This document shows, piece by piece, positions 1-9,297 of a stretch of 64,000 nt of DNA (position 1 is the first letter of the stretch; the number at the start of each line of letters is the position of its first letter). The position numbers and the translations under genes were made by a program. The stretch comes from Chitinophagaceae bacterium UBA4407 (GTDB taxonomy: Bacteria > Bacteroidota > Bacteroidia > Chitinophagales > Chitinophagaceae): positions 1 to 64,000 of the forward strand of contig DGQT01000068.1 in the NCBI GenBank assembly GCA_002390845.1. Direction: 5' to 3'. Under the pieces are notes generated by a model that saw only the letters and a list, made by a program, of their open reading frames with translations, did not search any database and was not told where the DNA came from.

Positions 1-41
1 GTGCGACGCAACAAAAGCCTTATAGAATAGAAAAAGCCGGG
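1..41 (-). repeat. Dispersed element, R half-arm cut by window start
   Basis: The window opens inside an R arm: GTGCGACGCAAC at 1-12, then the usual outer sequence AAAGCCTTATAGAAT and GCCGGG at 36-41. The rest of the core lies outside the window. The outer GCCGGG also forms one side of the terminator stem at 31-65. Confidence 0.8.
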
Positions 42-65
42 TAACAAATTTGTCCCGGCTTTTTT
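31..65 (-). terminator. Intrinsic terminator of the M23 peptidase gene
   Basis: AAAAAGCCGGG (31-41) pairs with CCCGGCTTTTT (54-64) around a short loop that itself contains a small ACAAATTTGT palindrome. T runs on both strands would allow termination in either direction. It lies about 20 bases past the stop codon of the peptidase gene on the minus strand. Confidence 0.75.
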
Positions 66-85
66 GTGGTTTGGGTTGAAACGAT

Positions 86-1861
86 TTATTGTATAACCAC
101 TTTTGCTGATAATTTTTTTGTACCAGAATTTACTTCAACAATATAAACACCTTTGGGCTTACCTGTTAAGTTGATCGTTTGCTGTAACTGTGTAATGTTT
201 GTTTTTGTTTGCGAACTGTACACAACCTGCCCATACATATTTCTTACTGTAACAGTTGCATTAGCTGCTGTAGTATTCTGGTATTGTAAAGTAAATATAC
301 CAGTTGACGGGTTGGGGTAAACTTTTAAAACACCATTTTGCAAAGGATTGCCTGAGATGATTTTTTCGCTTTGCGTTTCTGTAGTTGCAGTTGCTGCAGC
401 GGCAGATTTATTGGTGCTGGTATTACAGCCTTCTGTGTTGGCTACAAAGCGGCAACCTGCACGGGCAAAAAATCCCGGGTTGAGCGTAACATGCCCATCT
501 GCCATATACTTAATATAATTGGAGGAAAATGCTGTAATGGTTTGCGTAGAAGTAATGGTATTGCTAACCATAGTGCCTTTATGCCCGGTAACAGCACTTA
601 CCAAAGTAGCATCGGCCTGGCAGCCTATAGTAAAATAATGCGAGTACGTTTTGCCGTTGAAAGAAACCGTGTAACGGTAAGTACCGGCATTGTCAAAAGC
701 GGTAACAGCGTAAGACTGATCGACTGGAATATAGCTGCGGTAATTACTGATGTTCGTTCTGGTAAAGCTGTGCCAGAGTGTTCCATTGGGCCTGAAAATA
801 CTGTATGTAATGGTAGAACCATCTATCCAGTCTCTCAGCTTTGAACGAAACCATATTGTTTGGCCAGCGCTGTAAGAATTATCGTAATAAAGATTAAGTG
901 TTTTATCACACTGGTCTGTATAAGCATCTTCAGGATCAGAACTGTGTGTTTCAAGTGCTGTAACAGCAGGATCTGTATAAGGGCGTTCATCTATCCAGTA
1001 AGTATCAGTACCCTGTGCACAGGCACCATTGGCAAAAGGATCTACCACGGTTCCGGTTACATCGTCCAAACCAAGTCCATCATTAATATAGCCTTTTCTA
1101 ACTTCGAAGTGAAGGTGCGGGCCTGTTGAACAACCTGCACTTGCAACTGTGCCCAGGTAATCTCCGGCGCTTACAGCGTCTCCTTCCTGTTTACCGGTAA
1201 GGGAACCATTCTTCATGTGCATGTAGAATGAGGCAGTTGTGCCATCGTTATGAAGTATTACAATATAATTACCCTGGTTATTGGGGTAGGTAGTGCAAAG
1301 GAAATCAAGCGGGGGAACGTCAAAATTATCTCCGCAGCTTTCGTCATTTTCGCCGTCGTGTTTATCAACGATAATACCATCTGCCCCGGCAACAACTCTT
1401 ACAAAACCACTGTTTTTTATTTCCCATGAATAGGGGTCAACACTAATGTCTGTTCCGGTATGGCCATCGTAGGTTCGGCTTGAATAACAATTATAATTCA
1501 GCGTGAGGTTGGTTGCTGGATTAAGATCAACAAAATTGCCGATATGCCATGATGGAAAATCGCGGTAACCATTGGTGGTTAATGGCCAGCGGAATAATAC
1601 CGGTGCTGCCGCAGCTTTCGAATCTAAAGACTTAAGAAAATTGAGTTTACCTGCGGCTCTTAAAGCTTTAATATTTTGAGCTACGTTCTGGTTCATTTTA
1701 ACCATAAGGTCTTTGTTAAAGCCGCAGCGCGGTTCTTCTTTGCTGCTCTTTGTTTGTGCTGTTACAGTATATGCGAATGCAAGCAGCACTGCTATACACA
1801 GCATATATTTTATTTTACCATGCAACAGCCTTGTATGCCCGGTGTTTAATATTTTTTTCAT
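86..1861 (-). CDS. Secreted M23 (LytM-type) metallopeptidase with T9SS sorting domain
   Basis: 591 residues. A basic N terminus and hydrophobic stretch (about 18-36, ending YTVTAQ) form a signal peptide. The LytM fold spans about 125-275, and its zinc ligands are visible: HxxxD (H134, D138) and HLH (H249, H251), with H215 as a further active-site candidate. A middle region (about 300-415) looks beta-sandwich-like. A segment near 430-475 resembles a repeat often found before sorting domains. The last roughly 75 residues (VYPNPSTGIF, then GVYIVEV) form a type IX secretion C-terminal sorting domain, so the protein should be exported and attached to or released from the cell surface. M23 enzymes cut peptidoglycan cross-links or other glycine-rich peptides. 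The substrate cannot be told from sequence. It is a single gene with its own terminator. Confidence 0.9.
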   Translation of the reverse strand: MKKILNTGHTRLLHGKIKYMLCIAVLLAFAYTVTAQTKSSKEEPRCGFNKDLMVKMNQNVAQNIKALRAAGKLNFLKSLDSKAAAAPVLFRWPLTTNGYRDFPSWHIGNFVDLNPATNLTLNYNCYSSRTYDGHTGTDISVDPYSWEIKNSGFVRVVAGADGIIVDKHDGENDESCGDNFDVPPLDFLCTTYPNNQGNYIVILHNDGTTASFYMHMKNGSLTGKQEGDAVSAGDYLGTVASAGCSTGPHLHFEVRKGYINDGLGLDDVTGTVVDPFANGACAQGTDTYWIDERPYTDPAVTALETHSSDPEDAYTDQCDKTLNLYYDNSYSAGQTIWFRSKLRDWIDGSTITYSIFRPNGTLWHSFTRTNISNYRSYIPVDQSYAVTAFDNAGTYRYTVSFNGKTYSHYFTIGCQADATLVSAVTGHKGTMVSNTITSTQTITAFSSNYIKYMADGHVTLNPGFFARAGCRFVANTEGCNTSTNKSAAAATATTETQSEKIISGNPLQNGVLKVYPNPSTGIFTLQYQNTTAANATVTVRNMYGQVVYSSQTKTNITQLQQTINLTGKPKGVYIVEVNSGTKKLSAKVVIQ

Positions 1862-1887
1862 AACAAATAATTTTAGTATGTGAACGG

Positions 1888-1946
1888 TTTAATTCGCTTC
1901 GGTAAAAGCTGCATTTAGTATTTACTGTACAAGAGTGCGACGCAAG
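1888..1946 (-). repeat. Dispersed element, R half-arm
   Basis: Core GTACAAGAGTGCGACGCAAG at 1927-1946. It is preceded by inner sequence CGCTTCGGTAAAAGC, which matches the inner consensus in reverse complement. The outer arm is decayed. It lies between the start of the M23 gene and the stop of the next minus-strand gene, with no L arm in the same gap. Confidence 0.75.
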
Positions 1947-2012
1947 AGACGATGCTCATTGTATCTGCAGTCTGGTCAACAAAACTCTTTGCTGCATTTA
2001 CCAATTAATAAA

Positions 2013-3665
2013 TTATTTGTTCTGCTTTTTTAGTTCCTGCACTTCTTCGTTTAACTGGATGATGTACAGTGTAAGTTCTTCTACTTTCTGCATCAGCATT
2101 TTGTTCATCTTACCTACTTCAATACCATCTTTCATTTCTTCTGCAGCAGGAACTTCGGGCAGGTGATTGTTTTCCATTACATATTGTTTCAGGTTTTGCA
2201 ACGGCATTAATTTATAATCTTTAGCAAATACATAATCGGGCCATGTGCCATTGAGCTCTACACGTACTTCTTCGGCCATTACTTTACCAACAACACTGAG
2301 CAAATAACCCGAAGCAACTTTAGCGCTGGAACCTATAGATACATTGCCTGTAGCATCAACCCATACACGGCCAACACCATTGGTACGCAATACTACTTTG
2401 CCGGTGGCATTTCCTGAATTGGTAGCCAGCAATAAATCACTGCCGTTTGCACGTACATAGGCGTTTTCTGTTGTGCCGTCCTTAAACTGTATGTATGGGT
2501 TTGTGCCTGAGATTGTAAGTGCTTCATCATCTGCACCTACATAGGTATGTCCACTGAAAAAGCCTGCGTAGTTTGTTCCTGTACCTGTTGCAGAGCCAAA
2601 TACAGCATAGCCAAACTGACCAATTGCAGTAGTAGTTTTTGCATACACACCATAGTTACCAACAGCACCTTGTGCCTCGCTATATACCGCATAATTTAAA
2701 GACGAATTTGTGGCAGTTGTTTTTCCATACACGCCATAATTGTTTCCGGATGATGCTGTAGATGTACCGAATACGCCGTAGTTGCTGCCTGCACCGCCCT
2801 GGTTCCAGCCATAGATGCCAGCACCTTCGTTAGCACTGGTGCTATGCTTAATACCCAGCACACCAATATCATCAAACGATAAACTTGGAAATACAATAGG
2901 GTACATGCCTGAAGGATTATCAACACCAAGATAACCGGCTGAGTTAATGGTGGTAGAAGCAGCAGCATTGTTTTCACCACGTATAGCTGAATAAATTGCA
3001 GAAGTAAGACCACTTGTTGCCTGGCGCAACACACTAAAACGGTGTTCTGTATCCGGTGCCTTATTAATACCTAGCCTGCTGCCATTATCCTGTATTAAAC
3101 CTGTAACAAGTGCAGTACCATTCCAGCGGGGAACAAAGCTTGTGGCGTTTGTACCAACCTGCGGGTCTGTTTCTGTAAAACTGCTTGCGGTTAGGGATAC
3201 CCATGAAGTGCCGTTATAACCTTCAAAGTCGGTGCCTGTCCAGCGCAGGTTACCTGCATTTGCCAGGGAGCTGTTACCAATTTGTAAACCTGCGCTGAAA
3301 TAACCATTACCACCATCATCGCCATTTACATAAAATACCGGAGCGGCTGCGCCATTTCTAAATTCATAACGACCGATGGTTTGATTAAAGAACAAGCCAT
3401 AATTAGGATTTGCTGCAAGTTGAAAAGCATACCTGTTACCGGTAACTTTATAATTGGCTGTACCGGTAAGTGAAAAATTTCCGGCAGCATCGAAACCACT
3501 GTAATTGGCTGTACTGCCAAAGCGTGAGGTACCTACCACCTGCAACGATGTTGCCGGCGATAAAGTTCCTATACCTGTATTACCTGTTGCAGGAAAAGTA
3601 TTTTGCGCATTGGCTGCAACTGCAATGCCTGTAAGCAATGCAAGAGAAAGAATAGATTTTTTCAT
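2013..3665 (-). CDS. Secreted tail-fibre-like surface protein with C-terminal coiled coil
   Basis: The start is placed at 3665, giving MKKSILSLALLTGIAVAANA, a clean signal peptide and 550 residues. The open frame continues upstream to 3728, but that part does not look like a signal sequence. The body holds short GxYGV(Y/F) repeats (about residues 245-365), as in bacterial fibre proteins. The C terminus contains a segment with NGTWPDYVF and LPEVPAAEEM, followed by a heptad-rich coiled coil (about 515-550). This tail resembles the intramolecular chaperone-like ends (peptidase S74 group) found on many Bacteroidota surface proteins and phage tail spikes. No phage genes are nearby, so this is read as a cell-surface protein. 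Function unknown. Confidence 0.75.
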   Translation of the reverse strand: MKKSILSLALLTGIAVAANAQNTFPATGNTGIGTLSPATSLQVVGTSRFGSTANYSGFDAAGNFSLTGTANYKVTGNRYAFQLAANPNYGLFFNQTIGRYEFRNGAAAPVFYVNGDDGGNGYFSAGLQIGNSSLANAGNLRWTGTDFEGYNGTSWVSLTASSFTETDPQVGTNATSFVPRWNGTALVTGLIQDNGSRLGINKAPDTEHRFSVLRQATSGLTSAIYSAIRGENNAAASTTINSAGYLGVDNPSGMYPIVFPSLSFDDIGVLGIKHSTSANEGAGIYGWNQGGAGSNYGVFGTSTASSGNNYGVYGKTTATNSSLNYAVYSEAQGAVGNYGVYAKTTTAIGQFGYAVFGSATGTGTNYAGFFSGHTYVGADDEALTISGTNPYIQFKDGTTENAYVRANGSDLLLATNSGNATGKVVLRTNGVGRVWVDATGNVSIGSSAKVASGYLLSVVGKVMAEEVRVELNGTWPDYVFAKDYKLMPLQNLKQYVMENNHLPEVPAAEEMKDGIEVGKMNKMLMQKVEELTLYIIQLNEEVQELKKQNK

Positions 3666-3794
3666 AACATTATAATTTTTTTGTGATACCAAAATTGCTG
3701 TGTTATAAAAGGGTGTGCAATACCACAAACGGGTGAAGGGATTATTTTTGAATGTTGCATTTTAAATGTTGAGCTAAGAAAAGAATAAAGGCAT

Positions 3795-4017
3795 TTATGG
3801 GCCGTGCGGTTGAATAGCCATGAGGCTTTTGTTGCGTCGCACTCTTCGGCTGCATAAGCTATTATGAGCTATGCGTAGAATAGCTTATGCATGTCTTGTA
3901 CTGCTGATTCTTCGGTCAACCGTTGACCGTTGACTGTCGACCGATGTTCTGAATGTACAAGTGAGACCTTCTTCCACCGGAAGAAGCCAGGCAACGAAGC
4001 CGCCATGAAAAACAGCT
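3795..4017. repeat. Dispersed element, paired L and R arms, R arm interrupted
   Basis: L core GTTGCGTCGCACTCTT at 3831-3846 with outer ATGAGGCTTTT. The R arm begins GTACAAGTGAGAC at 3955-3967, is broken by a hairpin (CTTCTTCCACCGGAAGAAG, about 3968-3986, plus a few bases) and resumes with AACGAAGCCGCCATGAAAAAC. The interior contains further self-complementary sequence (GGTCAACCGTTGACC type). This fills the 357-base gap between the fibre gene and the kinase gene; nothing else is seen in it. Confidence 0.75.
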
Positions 4018-4022
4018 GCCCA

Positions 4023-7000
4023 TTACAAAGGAAAAGAAACAATGATCTCGGTTCCTTCTCCTGATGCTGAATTTATGTTGAGTATGCCTTTGTGTGTTGC
4101 TGCACGTTTCTGCATATTGGAAAGCCCGTTTCCGTTTTTTGAAGTACTTGAATCAAAGCCTTTGCCATCATCGCTTATATGCATTTGCAATTGGTGATTT
4201 TGTAACGAGATGGCAACACGTAAATTATGGCACCCGGAATATTTTACAGCATTGTTTACCGCCTCTTTAAATATAAGATAAATATCCCGGCGCTGTTCCA
4301 TAGAAATTTGTATTGCATCTGTTGCAGCATCTTTATTAAATTCAAAATTTATTGCTGCAGGCGTACAAAGTTCATTGGCAAAATTGAGCATACGGTTTTC
4401 AATATTTTTAAATGCATCGTTACCGGGTTTTATCATCCAAACAATGTCGCTCATATTCTCAATCATTTCTTTGCTGTTGCTGCTGATCTTATCAAGCAAT
4501 ACAGTAGACTGGGGGTTACTTTCCTTTACCTGCGTGCTTACGATATCGCTGTACATTCGTATGCTGCTGAGTGTACTGCCAACATCATCGTGCAGGTCTG
4601 AGGCGATTTTGTTTCTTACAGCCTGCAATTTTAAAAGCTGGTTTAACCTGTATTTATACAATGCATAAATGCCTGCAAGCAAAATAATTATAGTTGCTGT
4701 AATAAACCACCATGTTTGCCAGAAAGGAGGAATAATCTCAATTGGTATAGTTAGTGCTGCTACATTTTTATTAAAGCCATTTGTGCCTTCAATTCTGAAT
4801 GTGTACGTGCCTGGATCAAGATGCGAATAAAGTGCTTTGAAATTTTGTTTGTCATCTGTTATCCAGTCTTTATCCCAGCCTTCTAATTTGTAACGCACTT
4901 TATTATTTCCAGGATTTAAATGATCTATCAATTCATAAGATATGAGCAATGGAAATTCGTTGTAGTTAATGCTGAGTTTTTTTTGCGTATTAATGTCTGT
5001 GCGGCTAATAATATGATCGCCATTTTGTATTTGCACAATGCTTAATTGCGGCTTTGCAATGTATGTTGACAAAGCGCCTTTATTAATTTTTATAAAAGCA
5101 TTTTCAACTCCTGTATAAAGATTGCCATCTGCATCAAAATACTGTGTGCCGGTAACTGCTTTTAATTCTGGCGTTGGACAAGTTGTGAATGAATTGTCTT
5201 TTTCATTATAAAGCACAATACTTTTTGGCTGCAAAATAAAATGCCTGTTATCATTGTCTGTAAAAAGCGAGAAGCAATTGTTGTCCGGTAATCCTTCTTT
5301 TTCTGTAAAGCGTATTAGTGTATTTGCAATAAGATCATAAATAAAAAAACCTTCATCTGAAGCTATATACAGTTTACTTTTTCCAACAGCAATTACATCT
5401 TCCTGGAAGCCTACAGGTGGAAGATCATTGCCATTTTTATCATGATCAATATGCTTTAGTTTTTGTTCATGAATATTGTAATGATACAAGCTGGAACTTG
5501 CAATAATCCAAAGATTGTTATTGTTGTCAGGCTCAGGAATTACTACAGGGTAATCGAGTTTTATTTTTTCCGATGTAAAAAGTGTATCAATCGTTTTTGC
5601 AATATAATTACAGCGAAAAAAATCACCTTTCGCCGTACTCATGTAATAATTCCCTGATTTGTCAACATAGCTCAGCCAATCAAATACCACATCTTTTCCA
5701 CCAATTGTTTTTCCGGGAGGTTGCAGGTGTTCAAATCTCAAGGTCCTGGTATTAAAAACACATACACCATCATCATAAGCTAAAAAAGCAAAGTACTCAT
5801 CGGTGAGTGTTTCTAAAAATTGCAGGTATCTTGAAGGGTAGCCCTGCTTTTCAGGATTATAAAGTACAAACTTTTTATCTGCTGTATATTTTATCAGGCC
5901 TTCTGATGTTGCAAGCCAGGTATCATTCCCTTTTAGTTCTACATCAGTAACGGTAACAACAGTTTTTTCTGTACTCAGTGTAGGAATAACTGTGTATTCA
6001 TAGCGGTTGAACCATGTATTTATTTTTGATAACCCGCCATCTTCACCTGCGATCCAAAAAACTCCATTTGCACCTTCAGCAATATCATTCATACTGTTAT
6101 CAGGCAAACTATTGTTCCATTGTGCGGTGTAATGATAATTGATGAAACTTCCTTTGCCGGAATCATAATAAAACAACCCATCTCCCAGTGTAGCTATGTA
6201 GAAATTGTTGTTTTCATCTTTGATTATTTTTCTTACTTCAGGAGAAATATGTGCACCTTTATCATTATGCAATTCAATTTCTTTCCAAATGCCTGTTGAA
6301 GTATTAATAGCAAACAAACCACTTTTAGTTCCTGCCCAAATTGTTTCTTCGTCTGCAGCAATAACACTGATAATACTTTGTTGCGGCAAGGGAATATAAT
6401 CTTTGAAATATTCTCTTACAGGCGAAAGACCTCCCCCATCTGTTTTGTAAATAAGCAATCCATCCTGCGCAGTGCCTATCCATATTTTACCATTTTTGTC
6501 TTTGCAAATTCCATAAGTGTAAAGACTCTTTATATTATCTGACAATGGCACTTTAGTAATTTTTTCAGAAGCAATATCTACAATTGAAATGCTGCGGTAT
6601 GTACCAAGAAATAATTTATTATCTATTTGTTGTATGCGCTGCACAACTGGCCTGATGCCCGCTTCCACTTCTTTCGTGTCAGGCTTAAAATATTTGAATT
6701 TACCTGTTGCAATATTTAGTTTAGCCAAGCCTTCAACACCGCCGATCCAGATATTATTTCCATCATAGTGCAGGCAACGAATATTATGTATCGGGCAAGA
6801 AAGTGAATCTGGCCCGGTAACGGGATATTTTTCAAACTTATACCCGTCAAACCTGTAAAAGCCATCATTGGTACCGATGTACACATAGCCTGATGAATCC
6901 GTTGTCACAGCTCTCGTTACGCTTGTAAGTAAGCCCGGTGCTTTGATTGATTCAAAATGAAAATTGTGTTGTGCACATACAGATTGCAGGCACGTAACAA

Positions 7001-7034
7001 AAAATAAAATGCAGTAGTATATTTTGCGCAGCAA
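4023..7034 (-). CDS. Reg_prop/Y_Y_Y sensor histidine kinase (NarL-type)
   Basis: 1003 residues. Signal peptide (1-21, ending QSVCAQ), then a long periplasmic region of seven-bladed-propeller Reg_prop repeats (about 25-660; repeated GxxxGLxxY and WIGG/WIGT motifs). A Y_Y_Y domain follows (about 690-760), then one membrane helix (about 766-787), a HisKA_3 dimerisation domain with phospho-acceptor in SDLHDDVGSTLSSIRMYSD (about H815), and a HATPase_c domain (NAVKYSG N-box, DDGKGFD G-box). There is no receiver or AraC domain, so it is a separate kinase rather than the hybrid form common in polysaccharide utilisation loci. The LuxR-type regulator at 9298-9939 is the obvious partner. The kinase module is nearly the same as that of the gene at 7270-9159. 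The ligand is unknown. Confidence 0.9.
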   Translation of the reverse strand: MLRKIYYCILFFVTCLQSVCAQHNFHFESIKAPGLLTSVTRAVTTDSSGYVYIGTNDGFYRFDGYKFEKYPVTGPDSLSCPIHNIRCLHYDGNNIWIGGVEGLAKLNIATGKFKYFKPDTKEVEAGIRPVVQRIQQIDNKLFLGTYRSISIVDIASEKITKVPLSDNIKSLYTYGICKDKNGKIWIGTAQDGLLIYKTDGGGLSPVREYFKDYIPLPQQSIISVIAADEETIWAGTKSGLFAINTSTGIWKEIELHNDKGAHISPEVRKIIKDENNNFYIATLGDGLFYYDSGKGSFINYHYTAQWNNSLPDNSMNDIAEGANGVFWIAGEDGGLSKINTWFNRYEYTVIPTLSTEKTVVTVTDVELKGNDTWLATSEGLIKYTADKKFVLYNPEKQGYPSRYLQFLETLTDEYFAFLAYDDGVCVFNTRTLRFEHLQPPGKTIGGKDVVFDWLSYVDKSGNYYMSTAKGDFFRCNYIAKTIDTLFTSEKIKLDYPVVIPEPDNNNNLWIIASSSLYHYNIHEQKLKHIDHDKNGNDLPPVGFQEDVIAVGKSKLYIASDEGFFIYDLIANTLIRFTEKEGLPDNNCFSLFTDNDNRHFILQPKSIVLYNEKDNSFTTCPTPELKAVTGTQYFDADGNLYTGVENAFIKINKGALSTYIAKPQLSIVQIQNGDHIISRTDINTQKKLSINYNEFPLLISYELIDHLNPGNNKVRYKLEGWDKDWITDDKQNFKALYSHLDPGTYTFRIEGTNGFNKNVAALTIPIEIIPPFWQTWWFITATIIILLAGIYALYKYRLNQLLKLQAVRNKIASDLHDDVGSTLSSIRMYSDIVSTQVKESNPQSTVLLDKISSNSKEMIENMSDIVWMIKPGNDAFKNIENRMLNFANELCTPAAINFEFNKDAATDAIQISMEQRRDIYLIFKEAVNNAVKYSGCHNLRVAISLQNHQLQMHISDDGKGFDSSTSKNGNGLSNMQKRAATHKGILNINSASGEGTEIIVSFPL

Positions 7035-7089
7035 GGTTAAACGGTTTATGCTTGTATAAATTTATGTACTTAGCTGTATTACTACTATC

Positions 7090-7262
7090 ATCGCCGGTTG
7101 CGTCGCACTCTTGTACGTTTAGTCCGGAAGTCAGCAAGACCGAAAGTCCGAAAGCAATTTGCATTAAGTGATAATCTTTCTGACTTACCGACTTTCTGAC
7201 TTTGCTGACTTGTATTCAATAGTACAAGTGAGTGACACAACGAAGATGCCATAAAAAAACAA
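7090..7262. repeat. Dispersed element, paired L and R arms
   Basis: L core GTTGCGTCGCACTCTTGTAC at 7097-7116; R core in variant form GTACAAGTGAGTGACACAAC at 7222-7241, followed by GATGCCAT. The interior is a second inverted repeat built of AGTCCGGAAGTCAGCAA-like segments and their complements (about 7121-7210). The R outer arm runs right up to the stop of the next kinase gene. Confidence 0.85.
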
Positions 7263-7269
7263 CTGCCCG

Positions 7270-9159
7270 TCATACAGGAAAAGAAACAATGATCTCCGTT
7301 CCTTCACCGATAGCAGATTTAATGTTACATGTTCCTTTATGTATCATTGACCGCTTTTGCATATTGAAAAGACCATTACCTTTTTTTGCAATAGTTATAT
7401 CAAAGCCATTGCCATCATCGCTTATATGCATTTCCAATTGATGATTTTGTAAAGCAATTACAGCATGTATACTGTGGCAACCCGAATATTTTACAGCGTT
7501 ATTGATAGCTTCTTTAAAAATAAGATAGAGATCCCTCCGCTGCTCCATAGAGATCTGGATTGCATCTGTTGCTTCATCTTTAGTAAATTCAAAGTTTATT
7601 CCTGAAGGGCTGCAAAGTTCATTGGCAAAATTGAGCATGCGGTTCTCAATGTTTTTAAAATCATCGTTGCCGGGCTTTATCATCCAGACAATATCACTCA
7701 TGTTCTCGATCATCTCTTTACTGTTGCTGCTGATCTTATCAAGCAATGCCGAAGCAGTTTCGGTTTGATTGGGCTGATGCTTTACAATATCGCTGTACAT
7801 GCGTATGCTGCTAAGTGTGCTGCCCACATCGTCGTGCAGGTCAGAAGCAATTTTATTCCTGATTTCTATTTCTTTCATGCGTTGCCTTAACCTGTTGCGG
7901 TTCATGAATAACCACACGCCAAGCAATGCCAGTACAGCAATAATTATAATGCTGATAGTAAGCGTTCTTTGCTCTCTTAATTTTTGTTCCTGCAGTTGTT
8001 TGTTCTTGCTGAGTAATTGTATTTCTTTATTTTTTTCTGCTACCTGGAAAGTTGTCTGGAGTTTTGCTGTCTCATCATTGAACTGCATTTTAATCATACT
8101 ATCATTCAGGTCCCGGCTAATCTTTAAATATTTATAAGCTTCTGCTGTGTTGCCCGTTTTAGCATATTCATCAGCAAGATTTGCAGCACTTTCCTGCTCC
8201 CTCGATAAGTCTTTTTCTATCTTCAAAATATTATAAGCCTTTAGCTCGTATGCAATTGCCTCTGCATGGTTTTCCCGTTTCTTATTAATCTGGCTAAAGA
8301 CTCCATAAACTATAGCTTCCTGTTTTAAATTGCCGGTTTGTTTTACATAATCAAGTGCTTTGCCTGCATTTATTTCTGCCTGTGAAAATTCATTAGTTAC
8401 AATATAAGCCTGCGCTAACCCAATTGCATAAGCGGCAAGATTTTCAACATCATTCAAACTGTCACCAATAAGCATTGCGCTTTTATATAATGGTATTGCT
8501 TTTGCCGTTTCATTGTTTTGCGCAAACACAGCAGCCTTATCAGAATATTGCATGGCTATCATTTGCCTGTTATTTGATTCAGTAAAAGACGCAATAGACT
8601 GGTCGTAACTTGATAAGGCCTGTGTATATTGCTTTTGCGCAGTATAAATACTACCCATAATGCTATATATTCTGCCAAGCCCATCCTGATTATTCTTTGC
8701 CTGACTGGCATAATTAATGGCAGTGTCGCAATCCTTCAGCGCAGCTTTAAAATCTTCAAGATTGGAATGATAATCCGCACGGTTCAGATAAACCAATGTA
8801 AGGCGTTTTATATTTCCAACTTTATGTGCATAAGGCATTGCACTATCTATGTACACAAGCGCTGAATCATATTTGGCATTGTAAGCATAACACAAAGAAG
8901 CGCCATTATAACACTTCTCAATTCCTGCGTTATAATCTAATTTTTTTGCAAGCACAACGCCCTGCTTAAAATAGGGTAAAGCCTTTGGTGCATTTTGAAA
9001 AATAATAGAAGCGCCGATGTTCCAGTACAGATTTACCTTATTGGTATCTTCTTTTGCAAGAGGAAGTTGCTTTAACAGCGAATCTGTTTCAGAATTTTGT
9101 GCATACAAAACCGGATGCACAAAAAGCAATATGAAAATGTAGAAACATTTTTTAATCAT
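7270..9159 (-). CDS. TPR sensor histidine kinase (NarL-type)
   Basis: 629 residues. Signal peptide (1-20, ending PVLYAQ). Six or so TPR units (about 35-350; for example YDSALVYIDSA, YTQALSSYDQS) should lie in the periplasm. A coiled segment (about 355-395) leads to a membrane helix (about 397-418). The HisKA_3 domain has its histidine at about H442 in SDLHDDVGSTLSSIRMYSD, and the HATPase_c domain completes the protein. From about residue 430 to the end it closely matches the kinase at 4023-7034, including a 28-residue identical run starting LLDKISSNS. The two genes thus share an output module but carry unrelated sensors. The regulator just upstream at 9298 is the likely common target. Confidence 0.9.
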   Translation of the reverse strand: MIKKCFYIFILLFVHPVLYAQNSETDSLLKQLPLAKEDTNKVNLYWNIGASIIFQNAPKALPYFKQGVVLAKKLDYNAGIEKCYNGASLCYAYNAKYDSALVYIDSAMPYAHKVGNIKRLTLVYLNRADYHSNLEDFKAALKDCDTAINYASQAKNNQDGLGRIYSIMGSIYTAQKQYTQALSSYDQSIASFTESNNRQMIAMQYSDKAAVFAQNNETAKAIPLYKSAMLIGDSLNDVENLAAYAIGLAQAYIVTNEFSQAEINAGKALDYVKQTGNLKQEAIVYGVFSQINKKRENHAEAIAYELKAYNILKIEKDLSREQESAANLADEYAKTGNTAEAYKYLKISRDLNDSMIKMQFNDETAKLQTTFQVAEKNKEIQLLSKNKQLQEQKLREQRTLTISIIIIAVLALLGVWLFMNRNRLRQRMKEIEIRNKIASDLHDDVGSTLSSIRMYSDIVKHQPNQTETASALLDKISSNSKEMIENMSDIVWMIKPGNDDFKNIENRMLNFANELCSPSGINFEFTKDEATDAIQISMEQRRDLYLIFKEAINNAVKYSGCHSIHAVIALQNHQLEMHISDDGNGFDITIAKKGNGLFNMQKRSMIHKGTCNIKSAIGEGTEIIVSFPV

Positions 9160-9204
9160 TGTATCATCTATTCAAGGTATAAAAGTCATTGTGCCGCATA
9201 ATGA

Positions 9205-9289
9205 TAAGAATGTACAAGAGTGCGTCCCGATGAGACATACGGGATCAAGAACGCAACGGTCGATCAATTGAAAAACAAAAGCCGGCTGT
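9205..9289 (-). repeat. Dispersed element, R half-arm split by a hairpin
   Basis: GTACAAGAGTGCG (9212-9224) and ACGCAAC (9251-9257) are the two halves of the R core. Between them lie 26 bases containing TCCCGATGAGACATACGGGA, a small hairpin. The outer part (AAGCCGGCTGTATGAAAAC) is present. No L arm is found in this gap. Confidence 0.75.
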
Positions 9290-9297
9290 ATGAAAAC

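Noticed and set aside
371..1129. Plus-strand open frames opposite the M23 peptidase gene
   Set aside because: They are antisense shadows of a well-supported gene and show no recognisable protein features.
2013..3665. Prophage tail gene
   Set aside because: The fibre-like protein has a signal peptide and stands alone; no capsid, portal, terminase or integrase genes are nearby.
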